From Pseudonocardia sp. CNS-139 (GTDB taxonomy: Bacteria > Actinomycetota > Actinomycetes > Mycobacteriales > Pseudonocardiaceae): a stretch of DNA of 64,000 nt. How positions within the stretch are numbered: position 1 is the first letter of the stretch; each line of letters begins with the position of its first letter. The stretch covers positions 1 through 64,000 of the forward strand of contig MKJX01000155.1 of NCBI GenBank assembly GCA_001942415.1. The letters run 5' to 3'. The notes under the pieces are model-generated. The model was given only the letters and a program-made list of their open reading frames with translations, was not told the origin of the DNA and searched no databases. The translations under genes were made by a program, and so were the position numbers. Positions 45,700 through 55,383 of this stretch are shown one piece after another.

Positions 45700-46299
45700 A
45701 TGCCGGACCAGCGACGCGAACCCGACCTGACCCGCGCCGTCCTGCGTGAGCTCGGGCCCCGCCTGCGCGCCGCCCGCCACCGGCGCGACCTCACCCTCGA
45801 CACGCTCGCCGGGCTCACCGGGATCTCGGCCTCGACGCTGTCCCGGCTCGAGGCGGGCAAACGGGCGCCGAACCTCGAACTGCTGCTGCCCGTCGCCCGG
45901 GCGCTGCGGATCAGCCTCGACGACCTCATGATGTGGCGGGCCCCCGACCCCCGGACCCGCACACCCGTCGAACGGGCCGGCCGCCTCACGGTCGAGTACC
46001 TCTCCCCGGTCACCGCCCCCGTCCAGACGTTCCGGATGACCCTCGCACCCGGCGGCGAGCCCATCCGGACCCGCAGCCACGCCGGCTACGAGTGGGTGCA
46101 CGTCCTGCGCGGGCGGGCCCGGGTGGTGCTCGGTGACCGCGAGCTCGTCGCCGAGGCCGGCCAGACCGTCGAGTTCGACGCGCGCACACCCCACGGCGCC
46201 GCCGCGCTCGACGGCGAACCGGCCGAGGCCATCTCGATGTTCAACCCCACCGGCGAGCGCATCCGCCTGCCCGGCATCACGGAACCAGGCAGGACATGA
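45700..46299 (+). CDS. XRE-family regulator with C-terminal cupin domain
   Basis: 199 aa, ATG at 45700, frame intact. HTH at about residues 20-75: LRAARHRRDLTLDTLAGLTG, ISASTLSRLEAGKRAPNLEL and LPVARALRISLDDLMM. Cupin_2 at about 100-190: TRSHAGYEWVHVLRGRARVV and FDARTPHGAAALDGEPAEAI, with His residues able to hold a metal. Such proteins sense small carboxylates or amino compounds. It follows the zinc chaperone by 34 bases and its 3' end overlaps the convergent hydrolase gene by 23 bases. The target is unknown. Confidence 0.85.
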   Translation: MPDQRREPDLTRAVLRELGPRLRAARHRRDLTLDTLAGLTGISASTLSRLEAGKRAPNLELLLPVARALRISLDDLMMWRAPDPRTRTPVERAGRLTVEYLSPVTAPVQTFRMTLAPGGEPIRTRSHAGYEWVHVLRGRARVVLGDRELVAEAGQTVEFDARTPHGAAALDGEPAEAISMFNPTGERIRLPGITEPGRT

Positions 46300-47439
46300 C
46301 CGCCTCGACGTAGCGCCGGAGGCGGTCCGACCCGATGAAGCTCGACGACATCCGGTTCATCGCGTAGCCGATCGTGACACCGGTCTCCGGGCCGGTGATG
46401 ACGGCCGACCCGCCCCACCCGGTCCAGAAACACGTCCTGCCCGGCGGGATGTAGGGGACCGCCGCCGATCCGGACAGGGCGAACCCGATCCCGAAGCGCA
46501 GCGGCACGCCGAGGACGAGATCGACCCCGTCGCTCTGCTCACGGAAGACGAGGTCGACCGTGTCACGGGAGAGGAACCGCCGGCCGTCGACCGTTCCGTC
46601 GCAGGCCAGCACGCGCAGGGCGCGGGCGAGCGAGCGGGCGTTGCCGTGACCGTTGCCCGCGCCGAGGTGGGCCTGCCGCCACCGCGGGGTGTTCGCGGTG
46701 TCCGCGGGGTGGTTCGAGGTGCGGAACGTCCGGAAGGCGGGGCTCTGCGGGGGCAGCTGCCCCGGATCCGCCCGGACGGCGGGGGCGGGACGACCGGTGA
46801 CGTCCGCGGCCAGTCGGCACGGCGGGCGCCGAGCTGGATGTCGGCTCCCATCGGCCCGGCGATCTCCTCGTCGACGAACCGGTGCAGCGTCCTCCCGTCG
46901 ACGCGGCGGACCAGCTCGTCGACGAGCGTGCCGTAGGTGGCGACGTGGTAGCCGGACGCCGTGCCCGGTGCCCACCAGGGGGCCTGCGCGGCGAGCCGCG
47001 CCGCGGCCCGCGGATGGTCGTAGAGGTCCTCCAGGGTGAACGGCGGATCCCAGCCCGAGACGCCCGACGTGTGCGACAGGACGTGCCTGACCCGGACGTC
47101 CTCCTTGCCGTTCGCCGCGAACTCCGGCCAGTGGTCGGCGACCGGCGCGTCCGGGTCCAGCCGCCCCCGGTCGACGAGGAGCAGCGCGGCCAGCGCGGAG
47201 ATCGTCTTCGTCGTCGAGAACAGGTTCGTGATGGTGTTCTCCTGCCACGGCGTGGTGCGGTCGGGGTCGCGGAACCCGCCCCACAGGTCCACGACCGTGT
47301 CACCGGCGACGTCGACGGCCAGGCTCGCCCCGAGCTCCTCGCCGGAGGCGACCGACTCGCGCAGGGCGTCGCGGACCGGGAGGAAGCGCGGGTCGCAGGT
47401 CCCCGAGACGGCCGGGCCCGGAGCATGCCGAGAGTCCAT
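46277..47439 (-). CDS. Beta-lactamase-like serine hydrolase (class C / EstB type), frameshifted
   Basis: ATG at 47439 (MDSRHAPGPAVSGTCDPRFL). The catalytic SxxK is in NLFSTTKTISALAALLLVDR. The Tyr motif region is GTASGYHVATYGTLVDELVR, and HVLSHTSGVSGWDPP is typical of the beta-lactamase-related esterase family. After a frame change near 46760 the C-terminal part reads SRDTVDLVFREQSDGVDLVL, with FWTGWGGSAVITGP as the third motif. About 387 aa. It is probably an esterase or peptidase of unknown substrate and has no evident link to metals except a weak iron-box-like site upstream. Confidence 0.82.
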
Positions 47440-47479
47440 GGGCTTCCTTCCCGTGTTCCTCGTCGTGGCACGCGCCAGA

Positions 47480-47498
47480 ACGCGGGTGAGGCTAACGA
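47480..47498. promoter_or_regulatory. Weak IdeR-like site
   Basis: The sequence includes GGGTGAGGCTAAC, agreeing with the core GGTnAGGCTAAC half of the iron box but not with the second arm. It lies 41 bases upstream of the serine hydrolase start. Confidence 0.3.
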
Positions 47499-47609
47499 CG
47501 TGGCCCGGCGCCGACGGGATCCTCGTGCCGAATCGGCAACCCGGTCCCGGCCCGCACCGCGGGAGCGCGATGTGGCTCGGTGATCGGCCGGGGCCTTACC
47601 CTGGACGCG

Positions 47610-48306
47610 ATGAGCCCTTCGCCCCCCTCCGCGGCGTCGGCCGGGCCGCGACCGAGCCGACGCACCCGCGTCCTCTGCGCAAGGACGCCGCCCACAACCG
47701 CGAGCGGATCATCGCGGCCGCACGCGAGTTGTTCGCCGAACGCGGCCTGGACGTCGGCCACAACGAGGTCGCCCGCCGGGCCGGGGTCGGTGTCGGCACG
47801 GTGTACCGGCGGTTCCCCGAGATGAGCCTCCTCATCGAGGAGGTCCTCGTCCGGCAGTCCGACGAGGTCGTCACCATCGCGGAGCGCGCCGCCACCCGTG
47901 CCGACTCGTGGGCGGGCCTGGTCGAGTTCCTGGAGTCGATGAACACGTACGTCGCCGACAACCGCGGCATGCGTGACGTCATGCTGCGGGCGCGGCCGGG
48001 ATGCCTTCGGTGAGCAGCACGCGGGCCCGGATGGCGCCTGCGGTGGAGGAGCTGCTGGCCCGCGCCAAGGCCGACGGTCACGTGCGCCCCGACGTCGCCC
48101 GCGCCGACCTGGTGCTGATCGACGTGATGGTCGACGCGGTGCGCCGGTACTTCGCCGACGACGGTCCCGAGCAGTGGCGCCGGGCGCTGGGCCTGGCGCT
48201 CGACGGGCTGCGGGTGCGCCGCCGCGGGCCGACCCCGCTGCCGGTCGGACCGTTGGCGGCCGAGGCGCTGGACCACGCCATGCGCACCGCCCACACACGC
48301 CCCTGA
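47610..48306 (+). CDS. TetR-family regulator, frameshifted
   Basis: ATG at 47610 (MSPSPPSAASAGPRPSRRTR). After a frame change near 47675, HTH with AAHNRERIIAAARELFAERG and GHNEVARRAGVGVGTVYRRF. After a second change near 48000 the C-terminal domain, with MAPAVEELLARAKADGHVRP and LVLIDVMVDAVRRYFADDG, ends at 48306. About 232 aa. It is convergent with the ABC pair 4 bases downstream and divergent from the serine hydrolase, which is its likely target. Confidence 0.8.
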
Positions 48307-48310
48307 CGAC

Positions 48311-50053
48311 TCACCCGCCGACGTCGGCCGGCTCCAGCCGCCATCCGCGCGCCTGCGAGCGCTCGGCCCAGAAGCGGGCGTAGCGCCCGCCCAGGTCGAG
48401 CAGCTCGGTGTGGGTGCCCTGCTCCACGACCCGCCCGCGGTCGAGCACGACGATCCGGTCGGCCGAGACCACGGTGCTCAGCCGGTGCGCGATCACGATC
48501 ACCGTGCGGTTGCGGGCCAACGACCGCAGGGCCTCGCCGACGAGGCTCTCGTTCTCCGGGTCGAGCGCGGCGGTGGCCTCGTCGAGCAGGACGATCGGCG
48601 CGTCCTTCAGGATCGCCCGGGCGATCGAGACGCGCTGGCGCTCACCGCCGGACAGCCGGGTCCCGCCCTCGCCGACCGGGGTGTCCCATCCGGCGGGCAG
48701 GCGCTCGACGATCTCGTCCACGCGCGCGAGCCGGGCGGCCTCGCGGACCTCGTCGTCGGTGGCGGCCTCGCGGCCGAGCCGGATGTTGTCCGAGATCGTG
48801 CCCTCGAAGAGCCAGACGTCCTGGAAGACCACGGCGACGCGGGCCATGAGGTCCTCGGTGGCGATGTCCCGGACGTCGACACCGCCGATGCGCACCGCGC
48901 CCCGGCCGGCGTCCCAGAACCGCGCGATCAGCCGGATGACGGTCGTCTTGCCCGAGCCGGAGGCGCCGACCAGCGCGGTGAGCGTGCCGGCGGGGGCGGT
49001 CAGGCCGACGTGCTCGAGCACCGGCCGGCCCGGCACGTAGGCGAAGCCGACGTCGTCGAGCTCGACGTCGTTGCCCGCCGGCGTGCGCGGGGCCGCGGGT
49101 TCGGGCAGCGGCCGGGCGTGCAGGACCTCCTCGATGCGGTCGAGGGCCTGCCGGGTGCGCTGCAGCGCCGCGCCGAGGCCGGCCGCCTCGGAGAGGGGCT
49201 CGACGAACCGCGCCGTCAGCGCGAGCAGGCCGATGAGCGCCCCGGCCGACAGGGTGCCACCGAGCGCCAGGTCGACACCGAGGACCAGCACGACGGTGAA
49301 CGCGGCCTGGATCGCCAGGCCGAAGCTGATCAGACCGGGCACCCCGCGGACGATGACCTGCCGGGAGCTGTCCCGCTGGGCCGCCAGTGCCTCGTCGAGC
49401 AGCCGGGTGCCGTGGTCGCTGCGCCCGAAGGCCCGCAGGACGGGCTGGAGCTGGGCGAACTCGATCACCCGGCCGGCGACGACGCCCTGGGTGCGGCCGT
49501 GGATCTCGTCGGCACGGGCGGCGAGGCGGGTGCTCCACCGGTAGACCAGGGCGATCAGCGGCACCGTGACGGTGGTGGCCAGCGCGAGGCGCCAGTCGAA
49601 GACGTACATCACCGCGACGACCGTGACCGGGGTGACCACACCCGCGACGACGGGGCGCAGCATGTGCGCGGGCACCGCCATGACCGCCGCGACGTCCTGG
49701 CTGACCAGCATGGACAGCCGCCCGACCCGGTCGGCCTCGAACCAGCCCAGCGGCAGGGTCGCCATGTGGTCCCCGATGCGCTGGTGCAGGCTGCGGGAGA
49801 TCACCGCACCGGTGCCGAGCGTGGCCTTCAGGCTCACGTAGTGCGCGACCACGTGCACGGCGGCGGCCACCAGCAGCGCCCCGATCCAGGGCCAGACCAG
49901 GGCGGGCCGCGGACCCAGCAGCGTGTCGAGGGCCGGTACGAGCAGGCCGAAGGTGACGCCCTGGACGACGGCGGCGATGACGATCAGGACCAGGCCCCGC
50001 CTGACCACCGGCCGCTCGGCGGGCCGGAGGACGTCGACGAGCTGACGGATCAT
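48311..50053 (-). CDS. ABC half-transporter, YbtQ/IrtB-like (second pair)
   Basis: 580 aa, ATG at 50053 overlapping the partner stop; the frame is fully intact. TM domain: VVQGVTFGLLVPALDTLLG, AVMYVFDWRLALATTVTVPL and AIQAAFTVVLVLGVDLALGG. ATPase: GASGSGKTTVIRLIARFWD, RLSGGERQRVSIARAILK, IVLLDEATAALDPENESLVG and [16 protein letters not shown] clear paralogue of the gene at 6749-8481. Together with the upstream gene it probably imports a metal-chelate. A Zur box lies before the operon. Confidence 0.87.
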   Translation of the reverse strand: MIRQLVDVLRPAERPVVRRGLVLIVIAAVVQGVTFGLLVPALDTLLGPRPALVWPWIGALLVAAAVHVVAHYVSLKATLGTGAVISRSLHQRIGDHMATLPLGWFEADRVGRLSMLVSQDVAAVMAVPAHMLRPVVAGVVTPVTVVAVMYVFDWRLALATTVTVPLIALVYRWSTRLAARADEIHGRTQGVVAGRVIEFAQLQPVLRAFGRSDHGTRLLDEALAAQRDSSRQVIVRGVPGLISFGLAIQAAFTVVLVLGVDLALGGTLSAGALIGLLALTARFVEPLSEAAGLGAALQRTRQALDRIEEVLHARPLPEPAAPRTPAGNDVELDDVGFAYVPGRPVLEHVGLTAPAGTLTALVGASGSGKTTVIRLIARFWDAGRGAVRIGGVDVRDIATEDLMARVAVVFQDVWLFEGTISDNIRLGREAATDDEVREAARLARVDEIVERLPAGWDTPVGEGGTRLSGGERQRVSIARAILKDAPIVLLDEATAALDPENESLVGEALRSLARNRTVIVIAHRLSTVVSADRIVVLDRGRVVEQGTHTELLDLGGRYARFWAERSQARGWRLEPADVGG

Positions 50054-51809
50054 CCGACGGTTCCCTTCAGATCAGCACCTGCCAGGTCGGTGGCGTGCTG
50101 GGCGCGCCACAGCCGCGCGTAGGTCCCGCCGGCGGCCAGCAGGTCGTCGTGGCGACCCCGCTCGACGACGCGGCCGCGGTCGAGGACGACGATCTGGTCG
50201 GCGCCCGCGACCGTCGGCAGGCGGTGCGCGATGACCAGCAGCGTGCGCCCGGCGCACAGGCGCGAGAGCGCGGCCTGCACCTGGGCCTCGGACTCGGGGT
50301 CGGCGTAGCTCGCGGCCTCGTCGAGCACGACGAGGCGCGCGTCGGCGAGCAGCGCGCGGGCCACCGACACCCGCTGGGCCTCGCCGCCGGAGAACAGGGC
50401 GTCCTCGCCGACCACGGAGTCGTAGCCGCGGGGCAGCGCCATGATCCGGTCGTGGATGTGGGCCGCCCGCGCGACCCGCTCCACCTCGGCGGGACCGGCG
50501 TCCGGACGGCCCAGGCGGATGTTGTCGGCGACCGTGTCCCGCAGCAGCCGGACGTCCTGCAGCACGAACGACACGCGGCGGTAGAGCTCGGCGGGCACGA
50601 TCTCGCGCACGTCGACCCCGCCGATCCGGATCGCCCCGGCGTCGACATCGGCGAACCGCGGCAGCAGGGCGGCCAGCGTCGACTTCCCGGCCCCCGACGG
50701 GCCGACGAGCGCGGTCACCGTTCCCGGTTCGAGGACCAGGTCGACGTCGTGCAGCACGGGCGTCTCGCCGTCGTAGGAGAACCCGACCCGGTCGAACTCC
50801 ACCCGGTCACCGTCGGGGCGGCGCGGCCGTGCCGGCACCGGGAGCTCCTCGGCGGCGAGCAGCTCGCGGATCCGGGCCATCGACCGGCGTCCGGCGCGCA
50901 CCTCGTCCTCGGCGTGGCCGAGGGTGAGCAGCGGGAGGGTCAGCGCCACCCCGACCACCGCGAACGGCACCAGGTCCACCGCGGAGAGCGCGCCGGTCAC
51001 CACGAACCCGGAGCCGGCGGCCAGGACGACGACCAGCACCGTGACCGGGGACAGCACCAGCTCCGACACCGCGCGCGGCAGCACCAGCCCGCCGACGAAC
51101 CCGTCGAACGCCGCCGCGTACCGCTCCGCGGCCGCCGCGACCGCCGGTACGCGGCCCGCGCCCGCCCGTAGGTCTTGACCACCGCGATGCCCTGGGCGAA
51201 CTCCACGGCCGTGCTGTTGATCCGGGCCATCTCGGTCTGGATCCCGGCGAACCGGCGCACGAACACCTCGCCCGTCCACCGGAACAGCACCAGGCCGACG
51301 ACCAGCGGCGCGAGGGTCACGAGGGTCATCCGCCAGTCGACCGAGAACAGGTAGGCCAGCGACACCGCCGGGACGACCACGGCCGTGGTCAGCTCGAGCA
51401 CCGAGTGCGCGACGAGGTGGTGCAGCACGGCCACGTCGTCCTGCACGGTCTTCTTGACCACACCCGAGCCGCGCTCGTCGAACCAGCCCAGCGGCACCCG
51501 GCCCAGCTTGTCCACCAGCCGACGCCGCAGGTCGAGCTGGAACTCGTTCTCGGCGAGGTGGCTGACGGTGCTGGACACGACGGCCAGGACCAGACGGGCG
51601 AGCAGGGCGACCGCGGCCACCCCGACGACGGTCCAGACCCGGGCGGTGTCGATCGGTGGGCCGCCGAGCAGGGCGCGGGCGAGCTCGGCCACGCAGACGA
51701 ACGGCACGACCCCGGCGGCGGCGGCCAACGCCTGGACGGCGACCGCGACCGCGAGGCGGCCTCGGATCGGGCGGAGCAACCCCGCAGGCGGTGCGGCAGG
51801 ACCCGGCAC
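50050..51809 (-). CDS. ABC half-transporter, YbtP/IrtA-like (second pair), frameshifted
   Basis: GTG at 51809 preceded by GGAGCGGGGA. TM domain: VVPFVCVAELARALLGG, SHLAENEFQLDLRRRLVDKL, PLGWFDERGSGVVKKTVQDD and SLAYLFSVDWRMTLVTLAPL, matching the gene at 8479-10248 closely. Frame change near 51145. ATPase: GPSGAGKSTLAALLPRFADV, signature LFSGGEAQRVSVARALLAD (Phe for the usual Leu), LVVLDEAASYADPESEAQV. About 587 aa. A Zur box 21 bases upstream of the start predicts tight zinc control, shared with the divergent Opp-type operon. Confidence 0.83.
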
Positions 51810-51829
51810 TCCCCGCTCCCTTCGGAAGT

Positions 51830-51844
51830 AGATAATCGTTATCA
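51830..51844. promoter_or_regulatory. Zur box in the divergent importer promoter
   Basis: AGATAATCGTTATCA, containing the perfect palindrome GATAA-TCG-TTATC. It lies between the YbtPQ-like pair (start 51809, minus) and the Opp/Cnt-like operon (start 51929, plus) and can serve both. Confidence 0.85.
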
Positions 51845-51928
51845 GGTTAGCTCCGTGGGGAGCGTCGGTGCCAGGTGAGGGATCTTCGGGAGGATCAGGT
51901 GGAAGCACGTGCCGGTCAGGGAGACCTG

Positions 51929-53503
51929 GTGAGCGGATCGAGGTCGGACCGTCGCCACCGGCCCACCCGACGAGTCCTGCCGGGACTCGTCGCGACCGTG
52001 CTGGCCGCCGTGAGCCTGACCGCGGCGTGCGCCACCACGCCGGTTCAGGGCCCGGCGTCGAGCGGTCCGCTGCGGGTGGCCACCACACCGTTCACCAGCC
52101 TCAGCACGACCGGTGACGCCGGCCAGTACCTGTCGGTGCTCGGCATCGCCGAGACCCTGACCCGGCCCACCGCCGACGGGTTCGGGCTCGACATGGGCAT
52201 GCTCGCCGCCGCCACCCGGACCTCCCCGACCGTCTGGGACCTGGCGCTGCGCCCGGGGGTCCGGTTCCAGAACGGGGCGGCGGTGGACGCCGCGGCGGTG
52301 GTCGCCGCGCTCGGCGCCGACAGCGCGAACGCCTACAGCGCCGACGACGTGAACACCGGCACGCTGGCCGTCACCGGAGCCCTCAGCTTCACCATCACCA
52401 GCAGGAACCCCGCCGGGAACATCCCCGCCCAGCTCTCCGACCCGTTCGCCTACCCGATCTTCGACGTGGCCGCCGCGCAGGCCGCCGGCTCGGACCCCGC
52501 CGCGCTCGTGGGCCGCGGCATCTACACCGGGCCGTTCGCGCCGGTGGCACTGGACCCGACGGGGCTCGAGGCGACGCCGAACCCGCACTACTGGGACGGC
52601 CCGGTCGCGCTGCCGGGGCTCGACGTGCGTTTCGTCCCCGATCCCCAGGCGCGGGTCGCCGCGGTGCAGAACGGGGAGGTCGACATCGCGCTCGACCCGC
52701 CCGCCGCCGCGGCCGGCGCGCTGCGCGGGGATCCCCGGGCGGCGTTCGTGACCGGGCCCTTCGCCATCAACGGGGCCTGGGCCGCGATGAACCAGAACCC
52801 CGGATCCGTGCTGGCCGACCCCGCGGTGCGCAAGGCGGTGCGCGCGGGCATCGACTACCAGGGGCTGGTCGCGGGCCTGGGGACGCAGACCGTCGCCGCG
52901 GCCGGCATGTTCGCCCCCGGCGCCTCCTACGCCGTCGACGACCAGGTCTTCGACCCGGACCGGGCGCGCGCGCTGCTGGACGGCGCCGGCTGGGTGCCCG
53001 GTCCGGACGGGATCCGCGGCAAGGCCGGCCGGCGTCTGGCGTTCGACTACCTCTGGTCGCCGAGCCAGGGGCCCGTGCACGGCGACCTCGGGCTGGTACT
53101 GCAGCAGCAGCTGCGGGAGATCGGGGTCGACATGCAGGTGCGCCAGGTCGAGTCGACCTTCCAACCACCGGACGCGACGAGCTGGGGGCTCAGCGTCATC
53201 GCCTACTACAGCGCCTCCGCCAACCCGCACAGCCAGCTCGCGTTCCTGCTGGAGAGCCCATTCGGCAACATCGGCGGCATCGACGACCCGCTGCTGACCC
53301 AGCTGCAGAGCAGCCTGAACGCCGCTCCGCCCGCCGAGCAGGACCCGCTGCTGCGCCGCCTCCAGCAGGTGGTCGCGGACAACGCCTACGGCGTCGTGCT
53401 CGCCCACGTCGCGCCGACGTTCGTGGTCTCCCCGGCCTACCGCGACTACCAGCCGCCCGGGCCGCTGCGCTACCTCGGCGCCGCGCTGCGGCCCGCCGCC
53501 TGA
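51929..53503 (+). CDS. Opp/Nik/Cnt-type substrate-binding lipoprotein (SBP family 5)
   Basis: GTG at 51929 (after GGGAGA; a GTG at 51875 is less likely). Lipobox LTAAC. Family-5 features: LSVLGIAETLTRPTADGFGL, LALRPGVRFQNGAAVDAAAV, the anchor region LVGRGIYTGPFAPVALDPTG with NPHYWDGPVALPGLDVRFVP, VQNGEVDIAL, then DPAVRKAVRAGIDYQGLVAG. About 524 aa, frame intact. The family binds peptides, nickel or opine metallophores (CntA). The Zur box argues for a zinc-metallophore ligand, but peptides cannot be excluded; the RiPP made at 38 kb is also a peptide. Confidence 0.87.
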   Translation: MSGSRSDRRHRPTRRVLPGLVATVLAAVSLTAACATTPVQGPASSGPLRVATTPFTSLSTTGDAGQYLSVLGIAETLTRPTADGFGLDMGMLAAATRTSPTVWDLALRPGVRFQNGAAVDAAAVVAALGADSANAYSADDVNTGTLAVTGALSFTITSRNPAGNIPAQLSDPFAYPIFDVAAAQAAGSDPAALVGRGIYTGPFAPVALDPTGLEATPNPHYWDGPVALPGLDVRFVPDPQARVAAVQNGEVDIALDPPAAAAGALRGDPRAAFVTGPFAINGAWAAMNQNPGSVLADPAVRKAVRAGIDYQGLVAGLGTQTVAAAGMFAPGASYAVDDQVFDPDRARALLDGAGWVPGPDGIRGKAGRRLAFDYLWSPSQGPVHGDLGLVLQQQLREIGVDMQVRQVESTFQPPDATSWGLSVIAYYSASANPHSQLAFLLESPFGNIGGIDDPLLTQLQSSLNAAPPAEQDPLLRRLQQVVADNAYGVVLAHVAPTFVVSPAYRDYQPPGPLRYLGAALRPAA

Positions 53504-53519
53504 CCCCGGTTCCCCTCCC

Positions 53520-54512
53520 TTGTCCGGCTCCCCCGCGTCCGCGTCCCCGCGGTCATCGCCCCGGGCCACCCGGAGGCGGGCGCTCACGACCGCCAAGCGG
53601 GCCGCGGCGGCGGTGCTCACCATCGTGCTCGCCAGCATGGTCGTGTTCGCCGTCCTGCCGCTGACCGGCGACCCGGTGACCCGCTACCTCCAGGCCCGCC
53701 ACCAGTACAGCCCCACCGACGCCGAGGTCGCGGCGCTGCGCCACGAGCTGGGGCTGGACCGTCCCCTGGTCGGCCAGTACCTCGGCTGGGCCGGGAACGC
53801 CGTGCGCGGCGACTTCGGGCTCTCCTACCAGACCGGGCGGCCGGTCGGGCCCGATCTCTGGGCCCATCTGGCCCCCACCCTGGTGCTGGCCCTGTCGGCG
53901 CTGACGATCGCGCTGGTCGTGTCGCTCGCGCTCGGGCTGGCCTGCGCGGCCGCAGCCGGGCGCTGGCCCGACGCCGCGCTGCGGGCCGCCTGCGCGGTCG
54001 GGGTGGGGGTGCCCGACTTCGTCGTCGGGCTGGTGCTGCTGCAGGCCGTGGTCATCGGCCTGGGCGTGGGCGGGGTGATCAGCGACGGCGCCCTGGCCCA
54101 CGTCGGGCTGCCCGCCGTCGCGCTGGCCGTGCTGCCGGCCGCGACGTGGACGCAGCTGCTGCGGGCGGGCCTGCTCGACGCCCTGGGCAGCCGGTTCGCG
54201 CTGGTCGCGGCCGCCCGCGGCGCCGGTCGGACGCGCATCCTGCTGCACCACGCCCTGCCCAACGCGTTGCCGCCGTACCTGACCGCGGTCGCCGTGGGAA
54301 TCGGCTTCATGCTCGGCGGTACCGCCGTGGTCGAGGCCGTGTTCTCCTGGCCCGGGGTCGGGCTGTGGCTGGTGAGCGCGGTCCGCGCCCGCGACGTCCC
54401 GCAGATCCAGGCGTTCGCCGTTCTCGCGACGACCACGTTCGTGCTGCTGTCGCTGGCCGCGGATACCCTGATCGCCCGCCTCGACCCCCGCACCCGGGAG
54501 GGCACCGGATGA
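53520..54512 (+). CDS. Opp/Nik/Cnt-type ABC permease B
   Basis: 330 aa, TTG at 53520, 16 bases after the binding protein; frame intact. Typical OppB/NikB: VVFAVLPLTGDPVTRYLQAR, ELGLDRPLVGQYLGWAGNAV, RGDFGLSYQTGRPV, and the ATPase-coupling loop VAAARGAGRTRILLHHALPN. Six TM helices. It couples to the following permease and the two ATPases to import the ligand of the upstream SBP. Confidence 0.9.
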   Translation: MSGSPASASPRSSPRATRRRALTTAKRAAAAVLTIVLASMVVFAVLPLTGDPVTRYLQARHQYSPTDAEVAALRHELGLDRPLVGQYLGWAGNAVRGDFGLSYQTGRPVGPDLWAHLAPTLVLALSALTIALVVSLALGLACAAAAGRWPDAALRAACAVGVGVPDFVVGLVLLQAVVIGLGVGGVISDGALAHVGLPAVALAVLPAATWTQLLRAGLLDALGSRFALVAAARGAGRTRILLHHALPNALPPYLTAVAVGIGFMLGGTAVVEAVFSWPGVGLWLVSAVRARDVPQIQAFAVLATTTFVLLSLAADTLIARLDPRTREGTG

Positions 54513-55383
54513 TCCCCACCACCGGCACCTCCGTCCCCGGGACCCGGGCACGGCGCCGCCCGCTGCTGCGCCGGCTGGTGGCCGGCCGGGGAGGCCGGGC
54601 CGGGCTCGGCCTCGCCGTGCTGGTCGTGGCGGCGGTGCTGGCCGGTCCCGCGATCTGGCGGGCCTCGCCGACCGCCCTCGACCCCGCCGCCGCGCTGCTG
54701 CCCCCGGGAGGCGCCCATCCGCTGGGCACCGACCAGTACGGCCGCGACGAGCTGGCCCGCGTGCTGGCCGGCGGCCGGCAGGCCCTGCTGACCATGGCCG
54801 CGGTGCTCGGGGTGGCGGTGGGCATCGGCCTGGTCGGCGGAGTCGCCGCCGGCGCCGCGCCGGCCCGGGTGGACGCGGTCATCAGCCGGGTCAACGACGT
54901 CGCGCTCGCGTTCCCCGCGCTGGTGGGCGCGCTCGTCGTGCTCGCGGTGCTCGGGCCCGGCCCCGGATCGCTGGTCGCGGCGCTGGCCGTCGGCTTCACC
55001 GCGTTCTTCCTCCGCTTCGCCCGCGCGTGCGCGCTCGGCGCCCGCTCGCGCCCCGTGTTCCTGGTCGCCCGGTCGGCCGGCATCCCGTGGTGGCGGGCGG
55101 TCGCCGGGCACGTGGCGCCCGAGACGGCCACCCGGCTCGTGGTGCTGGCCGCGCTGAACGCCGGGCACGTGATCACCGCGGCGGCCGGGCTGTCGTTCCT
55201 GGGCTTCGGCACCCAGCCCCCGCGCCCGACTGGGGGCCGATGCTCGCCGACGCCCAGCCCTACCTGGTCTCCGCACCCTGGCTGCTGCTCTCCCCCGCGC
55301 TCGCCCTGGTCGCGCTGCTGCTCTCGATCAACGTCCTCGGGGTCGCGCTCGACGACCTGCTGCGCAGCGAGGCCGCGCGATGA
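54509..55383 (+). CDS. Opp/Nik/Cnt-type ABC permease C, frameshifted
   Basis: ATG at 54509 overlaps the previous stop. OppC/NikC features: GGAHPLGTDQYGRDELARVL, AGGRQALLTMAAVLGVAVGI, coupling region FLVARSAGIPWWRAVAGHVA and AAAGLSFLGFGTQPP. A frame change near 55228 comes just before WGPMLADAQPYLVSAPWLLL, which ends the protein at 55383. About 291 aa. Confidence 0.87.
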
